64,000 nucleotides of DNA from Mucilaginibacter rubeus (GTDB lineage: Bacteria > Bacteroidota > Bacteroidia > Sphingobacteriales > Sphingobacteriaceae): contig NZ_BMKD01000009.1 of NCBI RefSeq assembly GCF_014643835.1, positions 248,001-312,000 on the forward strand, written 5' to 3'. This document shows, piece by piece, positions 55,695 to 64,000 of the stretch. Numbering within the stretch: the stretch's first letter is position 1; each line of letters opens with the position of its first letter. Under the pieces are notes generated by a model. It did not search any database, was not told the origin of the DNA, and was given only the letters and a program-made list of their open reading frames with translations. The position numbers and the translations under genes are program-made.

Positions 55695-56189
55695 TTACTT
55701 CGCAAACATAACCTTCATCGCCGTTACCTGCTTTATGCAACGCGCAGGTTTCTTTTCATCCTGAACAATGATTCGGAATGGCCCATCGGCCGGGGCCAAG
55801 GGCTGTCCATCAACTTTATCAGCAAGAATGATCATGCGATCGGTAAAAGCTTTATCCAGCTCGGCAAGAGCAAAAAGTACCTGGTAACCGTCACTGGCTT
55901 CAACTAAAAGATATTTAGCCAGGTTTTTACCATGTAAGTCGGCGCCCAGGGTAACACCTGCTTTAGTCAGTATTTCGGATACAATTACGCCCGAATAGAT
56001 GTGGACTTTTCCGTCCCTGTCCTTACGGGTAACTGTGGTTTGCTTGTATTGCTGCAACTCGGCAGGGCCAATGGTTAGTGGATTTGTTACTTCTCCGGTT
56101 ACTTTTACTACTGACTCTTTAGTTTCGGTTTGGGCATGGGTTGCTAAACCGGCAATCAGTAAAAACAATACAAGGGTATATTTTTTCAT
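55695..56189 (-). CDS. Secreted molybdopterin-binding-fold protein
   Basis: 164 residues with a signal peptide (ends THAQ, about 20). The mature protein is a single Oxidored_molyb (SUOX-like) fold: VTGEVTNPLTIGPAELQQYKQTTVT at the start and VEASDGYQVLFALAELD, PLAPADGPFRIIVQDEKKPARCIKQVTAMKV towards the end. The Cys ligand position of true sulfite oxidases is not evident, and the dimerisation domain is absent. A ModE-like regulator is encoded 170 bases upstream on the same strand. Confidence 0.82.
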   Translation of the reverse strand: MKKYTLVLFLLIAGLATHAQTETKESVVKVTGEVTNPLTIGPAELQQYKQTTVTRKDRDGKVHIYSGVIVSEILTKAGVTLGADLHGKNLAKYLLVEASDGYQVLFALAELDKAFTDRMIILADKVDGQPLAPADGPFRIIVQDEKKPARCIKQVTAMKVMFAK

Positions 56190-56359
56190 GGCTGATGTTA
56201 GTTATTTGTTGATTGCTGTAGATCTGCAAAACGCTTATATCATATAGCGATTTCGTTATATTTTAAAAAACACAACGCAAAAATGCAGAATAGGATCGAC
56301 AAATCAATCCACCACGAATACCGTTTTTTAATTTTCAATACGAAACCCAGAAAAAACTT

Positions 56360-56695
56360 TTACTTTTTGCTATTCCTTTCTAAAAATTGAGAGAATTTTT
56401 TCTGCAGATCTTTAAACTCCCCGATAATTTCCAGCCCAAATGGTGTAAGCAAGGCTACTCCACCACCCTTTCCTCCTCTTTTTGAAATTACCAGCGGCTG
56501 CTTAAAACCATCGTTCATGTGGTTCACCAAATCCCAGGCCTGCTTGTATGACATTTTCATTTGTAACGCGGCCTGCCTGATAGAGCCGGATGCATGGATG
56601 CGCTCAAGTAACTCGACCCGGCCATGGCCAAGTACTTTTTCCTCGGCTATTTCTATCCAGATGCGGCCGTTAAGTTTAAATGAAGGGATTTCCAT
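56360..56695 (-). CDS. ModE-type winged-helix transcriptional regulator
   Basis: 111 residues from the Met at 56695 (MEIPSFKLNGRIWIEI). A longer form from 56743, which has a GGGAG site and starts one base after the stop of the upstream gene, adds 16 hydrophobic residues. Motifs: GHGRVELLERIHASGSIRQAALQMKMSYKQAWDLVNHMN and GGKGGGVALLTPFGLEII, diagnostic for the ModE N-terminal DNA-binding domain. The molybdate-binding TOBE domains are absent, as in other short ModE proteins of Bacteroidota. It probably regulates molybdenum or tungsten genes such as its downstream neighbour. Confidence 0.88.
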   Translation of the reverse strand: MEIPSFKLNGRIWIEIAEEKVLGHGRVELLERIHASGSIRQAALQMKMSYKQAWDLVNHMNDGFKQPLVISKRGGKGGGVALLTPFGLEIIGEFKDLQKKFSQFLERNSKK

Positions 56696-56744
56696 TAAAT
56701 AATTGTTAATCACCAAATTTATCAATGTTGGCACATAACTCATG

Positions 56745-57257
56745 TTACTCCCTTGCTTTTTTTTGAGCGCGTAGCATTTGGCCATAATCCATGCGGCGCA
56801 CCATGGCGTTAACGGTTTGTGCTATACGGTTAGCTCGGGTAACTTCCGTTTTAGCGCTCTCAATCCATTTTATAAAATATCCCCGGTGGCTTCCGGCCAG
56901 GCTATTGAAAAACTCGCCGCCTTCAGGTTCATATTCAAAACACTCCAGCAGATCATCCGGAACAATGTATTTAAAATCATCATCGGGTTCAAGGCGTACC
57001 CGGAGCGTGGCCCCGCGATGTTTATGGATAGCTTTACAGATCTCTTTTCGCAAAGCCATGATAAAATTCCCTTCGCCCATAGGCATCAGGGCCATACCGC
57101 GCACCTCAAACTCATCCAGTTTACCTTTTACACGAAATGACTTTTTATTGCCGGGTTTCATTTCCTGCGCTATATCGGCCGGAATCTCAATGTATGTCCA
57201 CCCTGTTTTTTCACCCTGTTCGGCAAACTGTAATATAATAGTATTAAAATCAACCAT
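56745..57257 (-). CDS. YdeI/OmpD-associated family protein with DUF1905
   Basis: 170 residues. The N-terminal DUF1905 barrel (about 1-85; ADIAQEMKPGNKKSFRVKGKLDEFEVRGMALMPMGEGNFIMALRKEI) is joined to a C-terminal YdeI/OmdA helical part (LLECFEYEPEGGEFFNSLAGSHRGYFIKWIESAKTEVTRANRIAQTVNAM). The family is linked to cationic-peptide resistance in a few bacteria but the biochemistry is unknown. Co-transcribed with the ModE gene, which starts one base after its stop. Confidence 0.88.
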   Translation of the reverse strand: MVDFNTIILQFAEQGEKTGWTYIEIPADIAQEMKPGNKKSFRVKGKLDEFEVRGMALMPMGEGNFIMALRKEICKAIHKHRGATLRVRLEPDDDFKYIVPDDLLECFEYEPEGGEFFNSLAGSHRGYFIKWIESAKTEVTRANRIAQTVNAMVRRMDYGQMLRAQKKARE

Positions 57258-57430
57258 AAGTATTATTCAACGGCATATTGTTACCATCATGCCTAAAGAA
57301 TATGCGAAAATGTTAAATGTTTGTTAAATCGTCATATTTAGTTGTATCGGCTGTAACGTAATGCATGGTAGCGATGTCTTATGAGTATAAAAACAATTTA
57401 AAAGTTAAAAACCTAAAAAACAACAACAAT

Positions 57431-57859
57431 ATGAAAACTTTAAAATCAATCATGCTTGGCTTAGCCTTATTAGTAATAGGCACTGCTGCAAAAGCAACAG
57501 ATAAAATAGAAGGCGACAATTTAACCAAAAACTACGCCATCAACACTTATATAGATGCCATGACCCGCGGCAAAATACAGGGCTTTAACGAAGTGGTAGA
57601 TCAATCGGCAAAATTCAGCATGTTACGCGGTACTAAAGTATTAAGTTTTACCAAAACTGAAGTAGTTGACTTGTTAAAAGCCAATAAAAATACCGAGCAG
57701 GATTGCATTACCAGCACTTCAATTGTTGAAAGCAATAATGACCTTGCTGTAGTAAAAGTTGATATGAAATACAGCACTTTTACCCGTAGCAACTATGTAA
57801 CCGTTACCAACACCGGCAGCGGCTGGAAAATCACAAACGTGTACAGCGTTTTTAAATAA
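57431..57859 (+). CDS. Secreted NTF2-like (Lumazine-binding-type) protein
   Basis: 142 residues from the ATG at 57431 with a signal peptide (ends AAKAT). The mature protein has an NTF2-like fold: NYAINTYIDAMTRGKIQGFNEVVDQSAKFSML at the start and VVKVDMKYSTFTRSNYVTVTNTGSGWKITNVYSVFK at the end, the Lumazine_bd_2 pattern. Periplasmic; ligand unknown. A strong terminator follows. Confidence 0.85.
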   Translation: MKTLKSIMLGLALLVIGTAAKATDKIEGDNLTKNYAINTYIDAMTRGKIQGFNEVVDQSAKFSMLRGTKVLSFTKTEVVDLLKANKNTEQDCITSTSIVESNNDLAVVKVDMKYSTFTRSNYVTVTNTGSGWKITNVYSVFK

Positions 57860-57896
57860 GTAAGTTTTAGTTTAGTGTTTAATATGTAAGTAGGTA

Positions 57897-57927
57897 AAGG
57901 CCCCGTTGGTGCGGGGCCTTTTTTATT
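57897..57927 (+). terminator. Terminator between convergent genes
   Basis: AAAGGCCCC-GTTGGTGC-GGGGCCTTTTTT. The reverse strand lacks a long T run, so it mainly serves the plus-strand NTF2-like gene; the SGNH gene's stop lies at its edge. Confidence 0.85.
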
Positions 57928-58587
57928 TTATTTCACCAGCGGATCAAGTACCTTTTGCCATTTATCATAACCTTTGCTATTAAGGTGCAGGTAATCGTTA
58001 TTAAACAAACTTGAATCAGGGGCTGTAGTACCCGGCTTGTAAATAGCCGGAACCAGGTCGACATAATAACTTTTTGGTTTACCTTTCAGATAGCTTTTCA
58101 CCAGCTCATTTGCGGCATAAACCACATCATAATATTTAGCGCGCACCGGGCTCGGTTTAATCGACATGAAATACACTTCGGCATCCGGCAATTTCTGATG
58201 AATTAGTTCCCACAGCTTTGCAAATGAAGCGGCAACCGCCTGGGCCGATTTACCTGCCGCTATATCGTTTTCGCCGGCATAAACAAAAATTTTGCGTGGC
58301 TTGTATGGGAACAGGATGTAAGGCGTGTAATAATCTGCTATCTGCCATAATTCGCAACCGCCTACTCCCCTCCTTATAATAGGCATACCGGCATACCGCT
58401 GCTCAAGATCTGTCCACTTACGGATAGATGAACTGCCGATAAATAAAATACCACTTGGTTTTGGAAAGCTCAGGCTATCCTGATGTTTAAATGCCCTGAT
58501 CTCATTATCAAACGGGAAACCCTGTTGGGCCAATACATCAATGCTAAATGCAAGACCTATGAAGAGAAAAAAAAACTTCAGTTTCAT
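57928..58587 (-). CDS. Secreted SGNH/GDSL hydrolase
   Basis: 219 residues with a signal peptide (ends VLAQQ, about 22). The four SGNH blocks are present: the nucleophile Ser in FIGSSSIRKW, Gly in RRGVGGCELW, Asn in YAGENDIAAG, and the Asp-x-x-His block in NNDYLHLNSKGY. It cleaves ester bonds, probably acetyl or lipid esters in the periplasm. It begins inside the stop codon of cdd (TAATG overlap), so translation is coupled. Confidence 0.92.
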   Translation of the reverse strand: MKLKFFFLFIGLAFSIDVLAQQGFPFDNEIRAFKHQDSLSFPKPSGILFIGSSSIRKWTDLEQRYAGMPIIRRGVGGCELWQIADYYTPYILFPYKPRKIFVYAGENDIAAGKSAQAVAASFAKLWELIHQKLPDAEVYFMSIKPSPVRAKYYDVVYAANELVKSYLKGKPKSYYVDLVPAIYKPGTTAPDSSLFNNDYLHLNSKGYDKWQKVLDPLVK

Positions 58588-59078
58588 TATGGAGTAGCTA
58601 TGCGTTCTTCAAAAAATAAAAACGGCAATTGGTTTTCAATGCCTTTGATGATCCAAACCGGTCCATCTTCGGCATGCAATATAATTTTTATTGATTGATT
58701 TTGCTGCTTTTCGCATTCGGCCAATACCTGTAAACATGATCCGCATGAGGTAATTGGTTTTACAATAGGAAAATCATCTGAGTGTGCAGTTACCGCCATA
58801 GCCTCGATAGGATCATCAGGGTGATTGGCTCCCCAGTTAAACAATGCCACCCGCTCGGCACATAAACCCGATGGATAGGCTACATTTTCCTGGTTACTGC
58901 CATAAATAATTTTACCGCTTTGCAAACGAAGTGCAGCCCCAACACGGAATTTGGAATATGGAGAATGTGAGTTTTTTAATGCTTTCTGTGCTTCAAGGCA
59001 CAGCTGCCTGTCGGCTTTATCAAGATCGGCCAGCGACTCATATTCGTCAAAGGCTATTTTAATTTCGTGACTTATCAT
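58587..59078 (-). CDS. cdd: Cytidine deaminase
   Basis: 163 residues, homotetramer-type. Zinc ligands and catalytic Glu are in GLCAERVALF (about 73-82) and SCGSCLQVLAE (about 113-123). It converts cytidine and deoxycytidine to uridine. The length of 163 is longer than the usual 130-140, with an extra helical N-terminus (SHEIKIAFDEYESLADLDKADR). Confidence 0.95.
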   Translation of the reverse strand: MISHEIKIAFDEYESLADLDKADRQLCLEAQKALKNSHSPYSKFRVGAALRLQSGKIIYGSNQENVAYPSGLCAERVALFNWGANHPDDPIEAMAVTAHSDDFPIVKPITSCGSCLQVLAECEKQQNQSIKIILHAEDGPVWIIKGIENQLPFLFFEERIATP

Positions 59079-59194
59079 ATATTATTAACCCTTGTTAAAA
59101 AATCGGGGGAAACAAGATAAGGAAATTTTAACAGGATTAAAATTTTGAAAAGATTTATTTACATTTATTCCATTATCTAAACTCACTCACGCTC

Positions 59195-59656
59195 ATGCAA
59201 TTTATTAAATCACTTAAATTTCGCTGCTTAATTTTATTTACAACTGTCATTACTTTAAATGGATGCAGCTTTAACAATACTTATATAAACAGGGAAGAGG
59301 ATAAAAAGGACGGTGAAAAAGTAACGAATAAACTTTTTGAGCTTATAAAAGCTAAAAAGTACAACGACACCTTTAAGCTTTACAGTAATCAGTTTTGGGC
59401 GGTTACAACCAAGGATAAATTACTTGAGTTATACACCGCAACAGAAAACAAACTTGGCGACCTTGACTCAACAACGGTAAACAAATGGGAAACACGCAGG
59501 GTTGTGGGGACTAACCCATCTGCAGAATATGTTTTTGCATACAACACCAAACACAGCAAATATAAAGCGGTTGAATCGATCAGGCTTGTAAAAGAAAAAG
59601 ATGGTTCGATTAAAATCCTCGCCTATAATATCAACTCCGACGGCTTCTTTAAATAA
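59195..59656 (+). CDS. DUF4019-like lipoprotein
   Basis: 153 residues with a lipobox at LNGC (about residue 21-24). The soluble part fits DUF4019-like proteins (KVTNKLFELIKAKKYNDTFKLYSNQFWAVTTKDKLLELYTATENKLGDLDS ... SIRLVKEKDGSIKILAYNI). It should be an outer-membrane-anchored periplasmic protein; function unknown. Divergent from cdd. Confidence 0.7.
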   Translation: MQFIKSLKFRCLILFTTVITLNGCSFNNTYINREEDKKDGEKVTNKLFELIKAKKYNDTFKLYSNQFWAVTTKDKLLELYTATENKLGDLDSTTVNKWETRRVVGTNPSAEYVFAYNTKHSKYKAVESIRLVKEKDGSIKILAYNINSDGFFK

Positions 59657-59870
59657 AAGCACATAATCAAAACAAAAAATTAGGGCATTACAAAAATTGA
59701 GCTAGTGGTATATGTTATCACCGCACCACTTTTACGGCTATTTCAATTATTGCAATCGTATCCCACATCGTGCGGTATGGTGAAAACACTGACCACTGGC
59801 TTGAAACAAATTAGGGAATTTTCTTAAGTTACACAACTCAGGAAAATCCCCTAATCAGGCAAATCAAGGT

Positions 59871-61769
59871 TTATACAGCCACTGGCAACTCTTCCTCAGC
59901 TTCAGTTTCTTTAGCTATTGTTGGGTTGATGGTTTCATCATCCTTTTCAACCCGCAGGTTATTAACGATATGCATTTGGCGGGCTGGAGTATTTTTGCCC
60001 ATAAAATATTCAAGAAGTGCCTTTACATTGGCATCTCTTAATATTACAGGGTCAAGCCGCATGTCTTTACCAATAAATAAACCAAATTCTTCGGGCGAAA
60101 TTTCACCTAAACCTTTAAACCGGGTGATCTCGGGTTTGTTGCCCAATTTGGCAATCGCGTTGCGGCGTTCCTCATCGCTGTAGCAATAAATGGTTTCCTT
60201 TTTATTACGCACACGGAATAACGGCGTTTGCAGAATCGAAACGTGACCGGCCTTCACCAGGTCGGGAAAAAACTGCAGGAAAAAGGTCATTAACAACAGG
60301 CGAATGTGCATTCCATCCACATCGGCATCTGTAGCTATCACAATATTATTGTAACGTAAAGCATCAAGGCCGTCTTCGATATTTAAAGCGTGTTGCAGCA
60401 GGTTAAATTCTTCGTTTTCGTACACCACTTTTTTGGTTAAACCAAAACAGTTGAGCGGCTTACCTTTCAGGCTAAACACAGCCTGGGTCATCACATCGCG
60501 CGATTTGGTGATCGATCCACTGGCCGAATCACCCTCGGTAATGAACAAGGTGGTATCCTGTTTACGTTCGTGCGTATCGTCAAAATGTACTTTGCAATCG
60601 CGCAGTTTGCGGTTATGCAATGATGCTTTTTTTGCACGCTCGTTGGCCAGTTTTTTTATCCCTGCAATATCCTTACGCTCCCTTTCTGATTGCAGGATCC
60701 TTTTTAGCAAGCCATCAGCCGCTTCTGTGTTTTTATGCAGATAATTATCAAGTTCCTTTTTAACAAAATCGTTAATAAAGCCGCGCACAGACGGGCCTTC
60801 CGGACCAATATTTTGCGAGCCCAACTTAGTTTTGGTTTGCGATTCAAACACCGGCTCCTGCACCTTTATGGCGATAGCGGCAACAATTGAAGCTCTGATG
60901 TCTGATGCATCAAACTCTTTTTTATAAAACTCGCGCACGGTTTTTACTACCGCCTCGCGGAAGGCGGCCTGGTGCGTACCGCCCTGGGTAGTATTTTGAC
61001 CGTTCACAAATGAGTAATATTCTTCTCCGTATTGCTGGCCGTGGGTCATGGCTATCTCAATGTCTTCGCCTTTAAGATGGATAATCGGATAGCGTAAAGT
61101 TTCAGCATCGGTATTGCGGGTGAGCAGGTCATAAAGGCCGCGCTCCGAAAAATACTTTTGATTGTTAAAGTTGATGGTAAGACCTGCATTCAGGAACACG
61201 TAGTTCCAGATCATACTTTCTACAAACTCCGGGATAAACCGGTAATGCCTGAAAATGGTGTCGTCGGGTATAAAATTGATAGCGGTACCATTACGCTGGG
61301 TAGTATCTTTTTCGCTCTCATCACGAATCAATTCGCCTTTGGCAAACTCGGCCAGTTTAGTACGGCCATCGCGGTATGATTGCACTGTAAATGAGTTGGA
61401 AAGCGCGTTAACCGCTTTGGTACCCACCCCATTTAAACCTACCGATTTTTGAAAGGCCTTGCTATCGTATTTACCGCCTGTATTTATTTTGGATACACAG
61501 TCGATCACTTTACCCAAAGGGATACCGCGGCCATAATCGCGCACCGATACCTTATGGTCGCTCATGTTCACTTCAATGGTACGGCCCGATCCCATTACAA
61601 ACTCGTCTATCGAGTTATCAATGATCTCTTTAAGCAGTACGTATACACCATCGTCATAAGCAGAGCCATCGCCCAGTTTACCAATATACATACCCGGGCG
61701 TAAACGGATGTGCTCCTTCCAATCGAGGGAGCGGATACTATCTTCACTATAATTAACTGGTTCTGCCAT
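59871..61769 (-). CDS. parE: DNA topoisomerase IV subunit B
   Basis: 632 residues of GyrB/ParE type. ATPase domain with DNSIDEF (about 51-57), DYGRGIP, and [14 protein letters not shown]; transducer; TOPRIM domain with [13 protein letters not shown] (about 416-428) and [12 protein letters not shown]. The absence of the proteobacterial GyrB insert and the nearby GyrA/ParC-like subunit gene favour topoisomerase IV, which decatenates chromosomes. The partner gene starts 1.3 kb away on the opposite strand. An acidic tail ends the protein. Confidence 0.9.
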   Translation of the reverse strand: MAEPVNYSEDSIRSLDWKEHIRLRPGMYIGKLGDGSAYDDGVYVLLKEIIDNSIDEFVMGSGRTIEVNMSDHKVSVRDYGRGIPLGKVIDCVSKINTGGKYDSKAFQKSVGLNGVGTKAVNALSNSFTVQSYRDGRTKLAEFAKGELIRDESEKDTTQRNGTAINFIPDDTIFRHYRFIPEFVESMIWNYVFLNAGLTINFNNQKYFSERGLYDLLTRNTDAETLRYPIIHLKGEDIEIAMTHGQQYGEEYYSFVNGQNTTQGGTHQAAFREAVVKTVREFYKKEFDASDIRASIVAAIAIKVQEPVFESQTKTKLGSQNIGPEGPSVRGFINDFVKKELDNYLHKNTEAADGLLKRILQSERERKDIAGIKKLANERAKKASLHNRKLRDCKVHFDDTHERKQDTTLFITEGDSASGSITKSRDVMTQAVFSLKGKPLNCFGLTKKVVYENEEFNLLQHALNIEDGLDALRYNNIVIATDADVDGMHIRLLLMTFFLQFFPDLVKAGHVSILQTPLFRVRNKKETIYCYSDEERRNAIAKLGNKPEITRFKGLGEISPEEFGLFIGKDMRLDPVILRDANVKALLEYFMGKNTPARQMHIVNNLRVEKDDETINPTIAKETEAEEELPVAV

Positions 61770-61872
61770 GTATATAAAGTAGAAAATTAAACAGCGTAAA
61801 ATACGCCTAACTGCAAAAATAAAACTTCCCGCCTGAATTAACGGAGAGCAAATATCAACTTATTAACATTGC

Positions 61873-62014
61873 GGGATTGGGAACCCTTAGAAAAGGGAGG
61901 GCTGTGCGAATCCCCTCTTGAGAGGGGCGGAGGGGTGTGTTTCTATTTTGATAAACTAATCGAATACACACCCCTGCCATTACTCGTTTCCATCGCGCCC
62001 CTTCTCAAGAGGGG
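61873..62014. repeat. Inverted repeat of CCCCTCTTGAG type
   Basis: The perfect 10-bp pair AGGGGTGTGT (61931-61940) / ACACACCCCT (61966-61975) and the outer pair CCCCTCTTGAGAGGGGCG / CGCCCCTTCTCAAGAGGGG make a long stem. It sits between parE and the following reverse-strand gene. GC-rich in an AT-rich context. Confidence 0.8.
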
Positions 62015-62040
62015 AACTTTGCTTAGTATGACACTGAGGA

Positions 62041-62745
62041 CTACGGCTTAAACTTCAAACAATTACTTGCCCTGTCCACATTTTTAAAAAACTCGGGGCC
62101 TTTATCATTAGTAAAACAAACAGCCATAATGGTGCCGGTATGGTTACGCTGTAATGCGATAAGCAGTGCGTATTTATAATGCTTGGTAGCGGGTAAATCG
62201 AGCAGGTTTAACAAGTATGACTTACCGGCATCAGCTTTATATCTCTTTAAAACGTTAACCGGTATGCTCCGCATAAAGTTATCTCTTTCGCCGGTAAAGG
62301 CTATGGCGTGCGCCCTGCTCATGTTTATATATATCGAATCGGGATTTTCGGTTTCCCGGTCAATATCATATTGCCCCTGCTCATAACTGGTATAATTCTG
62401 TTTCTGGGATTTTACCTGGAACCATACTTCAAAATCCTGCCCCGGCAACTGCAACGCATAATCAAATGAAAAATCCTCATCATTGGGAGCGGGAATCTCT
62501 TTAAACCCCCTGGGTGGGGTATAAATTACATTGGCCTGGGCCAAAAGCTTGGTAAATTCTTTAAACTGATCTGTACCTGCTGTTTTGAGCTTTGAGTAGC
62601 CAGGCTTAACCTTCGCTGTTGTATGTTTCTTGTTATTTTGGGCATATAACGGCCTTGGACTTATCTGAGCTATGCTTTTTGTAAAGCACAACAACGACAA
62701 AGCCATAAGCAATAAGGGCCGGGTTAACTTCAAAATAGTTTTCAT
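62041..62745 (-). CDS. Secreted protein of unknown family
   Basis: 234 residues with a signal peptide (ends SIAQ, about 26). A Lys/Thr-rich linker precedes one domain: YTPPRGFKEIPAPNDEDFSFDYALQLPGQDFEVWFQVKSQ, then YINMSRAHAIAFTGE and a C-terminal KYALLIALQRNHTGTIMAVCFTND. The segment order suggests a periplasmic alpha/beta domain; I recognise no family. Transcribed towards parE but separated from it by a GC-rich inverted repeat. Confidence 0.65.
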   Translation of the reverse strand: MKTILKLTRPLLLMALSLLCFTKSIAQISPRPLYAQNNKKHTTAKVKPGYSKLKTAGTDQFKEFTKLLAQANVIYTPPRGFKEIPAPNDEDFSFDYALQLPGQDFEVWFQVKSQKQNYTSYEQGQYDIDRETENPDSIYINMSRAHAIAFTGERDNFMRSIPVNVLKRYKADAGKSYLLNLLDLPATKHYKYALLIALQRNHTGTIMAVCFTNDKGPEFFKNVDRASNCLKFKP

Positions 62746-63041
62746 TTAAGGGGCAACCAGGAAAAAAACCTAAGTAAAGCACCATAGGTAAATATATAAA
62801 CAAATTAATTAATCAACACCCTCACGCATTCAAATAACCGCTATGCTTTAACGACAATATCAATCAATTATTTGTTACATTAATAATTAATACGGGCGTG
62901 ATTGGTAATTGTTGCAAACCCACCTAAACGTAACAATTTTGTTATAAACCAATATTAACAAGACATTAAAATGTAGTTCACTTCATCTGCACATCAACAC
63001 ATAATCCGTATCTTTACCAATCCAAAAGTTTTTATTGAATA
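62746..63041. other. Promoter region of parC
   Basis: About 295 AT-rich bases between divergent genes. A near-match to the -7 box (TATCTTTA around 63009) lies about 30 bases before the parC ATG. A small palindrome TAACAA-TT-TTGTTA occurs near 62930-62944. No ORF is seen. Confidence 0.35.
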
Positions 63042-64000
63042 ATGAGTGAAGATCTGCATCAAAACGATACACCAAACCCTAATGAAGAAAAACTCCACAC
63101 CGTTGCCTCACTCGATGGGTTATATGAAAATTGGTTTCTTGATTATGCATCCTATGTAATTCTCGACCGGGCTGTTCCGCATATTAACGATGGTTTGAAA
63201 CCCGTACAACGCCGCATCCTGCATTCGTTGAAGGAAATGGACGACGGGCGTTTTAACAAAGCCGCCAATGTTATAGGTAACACTATGAAATATCACCCCC
63301 ATGGTGATGCTTCTATTGGTGATGCCATGGTGCAGATTGGTCAAAAAAACCTGCTGATTGATTGCCAGGGAAACTGGGGCGACCCGGTAACCGGCGACTC
63401 GGCTGCGGCCCCCCGTTATATTGAAGCGCGCTTATCAAAATTTGCGCTTGATGTTGTTTTTAACCCGGATACAACCGTTTGGCAGGCCAGCTATGACGGC
63501 CGTAACAAAGAGCCTATTACTCTGCCGGTAAAGTTCCCCTTGCTGCTTGCACAGGGAGCCGAAGGTATTGCAGTGGGCTTGGCTACCAAAATATTGCCGC
63601 ATAACTTTATAGAATTGATCGATGCGTCTATCGCTGTGTTAAAAGGTGAGCGCCCTAACCTCATGCCTGATTTTCCGACAGGAGGCATGGCCGATACTTC
63701 TTTATACAACGAAGGTCAGCGCGGCGGTAAAGTACGGGTAAGGGCAAAAATTATCGAGCGCGATAAAAAAACACTCGCCATTACCGAAATACCTTTTACC
63801 ACCACTACCGGCAGCCTGATAGATAGTGTGATCTCGGCCAATGACAAGGGTAAGATCAAGATCAAAAAAATTGAGGATAATACCGCTAAGGATGTAGAGA
63901 TCATCATTCATCTGGCACCAGGCATCTCGCCCGATGTAACCATCGACGCCCTTTACGCTTTTACCGATTGCGAGGTATCCATATCGCCAAACACCTGCGT
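63042..64000 (+). CDS. parC: DNA topoisomerase IV subunit A, partial (5' end)
   Basis: The first 319 residues are in the window. The breakage-reunion domain is recognisable: DYASYVILDRAVPHINDGLKPVQRRIL (about 33-59), KYHPHGDASIGDAMV, and the catalytic Tyr in SAAAPRYIEARL (about residue 127). The PITLPVKFPLLLAQGAEGIAVGLATKILPHN stretch is of ParC/GyrA type. The C-terminal beta-pinwheel is beyond the edge. It pairs with the subunit B gene at 59.9-61.8 kb. Confidence 0.92.
   Translation, partial: MSEDLHQNDTPNPNEEKLHTVASLDGLYENWFLDYASYVILDRAVPHINDGLKPVQRRILHSLKEMDDGRFNKAANVIGNTMKYHPHGDASIGDAMVQIGQKNLLIDCQGNWGDPVTGDSAAAPRYIEARLSKFALDVVFNPDTTVWQASYDGRNKEPITLPVKFPLLLAQGAEGIAVGLATKILPHNFIELIDASIAVLKGERPNLMPDFPTGGMADTSLYNEGQRGGKVRVRAKIIERDKKTLAITEIPFTTTTGSLIDSVISANDKGKIKIKKIEDNTAKDVEIIIHLAPGISPDVTIDALYAFTDCEVSISPNTC

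Noticed and set aside
55644-55907. 87-residue plus-strand ORF
   Set aside because: Overlaps the Mo-cofactor-fold gene on the opposite strand for most of its length; the reverse gene has a signal peptide and family motifs.

Overview
The window is chromosomal DNA of a Bacteroidota bacterium. The most likely family is Sphingobacteriaceae (a Mucilaginibacter or Pedobacter relative), inferred from gene content and order rather than from a marker gene. Pointers are gldB divergent from nadE; gldK-L-M-N beside hemD and a DUF4271 gene; sprE/porW; a subtilase with a type IX secretion (T9SS) C-terminal domain; an ATP synthase operon lacking beta and epsilon; GH97, SusB-type; few Shine-Dalgarno sites; and promoter -7 boxes of the TAnnTTTG type.

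Layout. 1-7.1 kb: 5' part of a gamma-glutamyltranspeptidase gene, a small outer-membrane-type protein, a large T9SS-exported subtilase and nadE. 7.2-10 kb: gldB, a small membrane protein, and an accessory patch with a DUF4349-like remnant, a RAYT-type transposase element with 40-bp inverted ends, and an orphan SUKH (SMI1/KNR4) gene. 10-16 kb: ATP synthase operon atpZ-(membrane protein)-atpB-E-F-H-A-G. 16-23.3 kb: sprE/porW, a class A penicillin-binding protein and uvrC. 23.4-31 kb: a secreted protein and the T9SS/gliding core gldKLMN with hemD and DUF4271. 31-41 kb: GH97 glycosidase, an unknown secreted protein, hemW, a fasciclin protein, two tandem cupin-8/JmjC-like oxygenases, a PhyH oxygenase with a divergent AraC regulator, a NadR-like nucleotidyltransferase and a SnoaL-like protein. 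41-48 kb: fructokinase, VWA protein plus MoxR-like ATPase, metallophosphoesterase, a degenerate UbiA-like protein and a methyltransferase. 48-54.5 kb: an S9-peptidase-like lipoprotein in an operon with a sensor kinase and response regulator, and a divergent TPR protein. 54.5-64 kb: DUF4286, a LytTR-like fragment, a Mo-related cluster (Mo-cofactor-fold protein, ModE-like regulator, YdeI), an NTF2-like protein, cdd with an SGNH hydrolase, topoisomerase IV subunit B, an unknown secreted protein and the start of topoisomerase IV subunit A.

The genes share a theme of envelope biogenesis and protein export. SprE, GldKLMN and GldB make up much of the T9SS/gliding apparatus, and the 1246-residue subtilase is a likely cargo.

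The two most unusual signals are these. (1) The S9-family lipoprotein co-transcribed with the histidine kinase and response regulator has lost its nucleophile (Ser to Arg486) and its catalytic His (to Ala603) while keeping the fold, the Asp and the lipobox. It looks like a pseudopeptidase turned into a sensor or accessory of the kinase. (2) At least ten intergenic regions carry imperfect inverted repeats built by iterating a short word (AGTC, GAGAT, TTTCGGAT, GTCATT, GAATTAA and others). They include two inside the ATP synthase operon, and two others share an identical 9-base loop.
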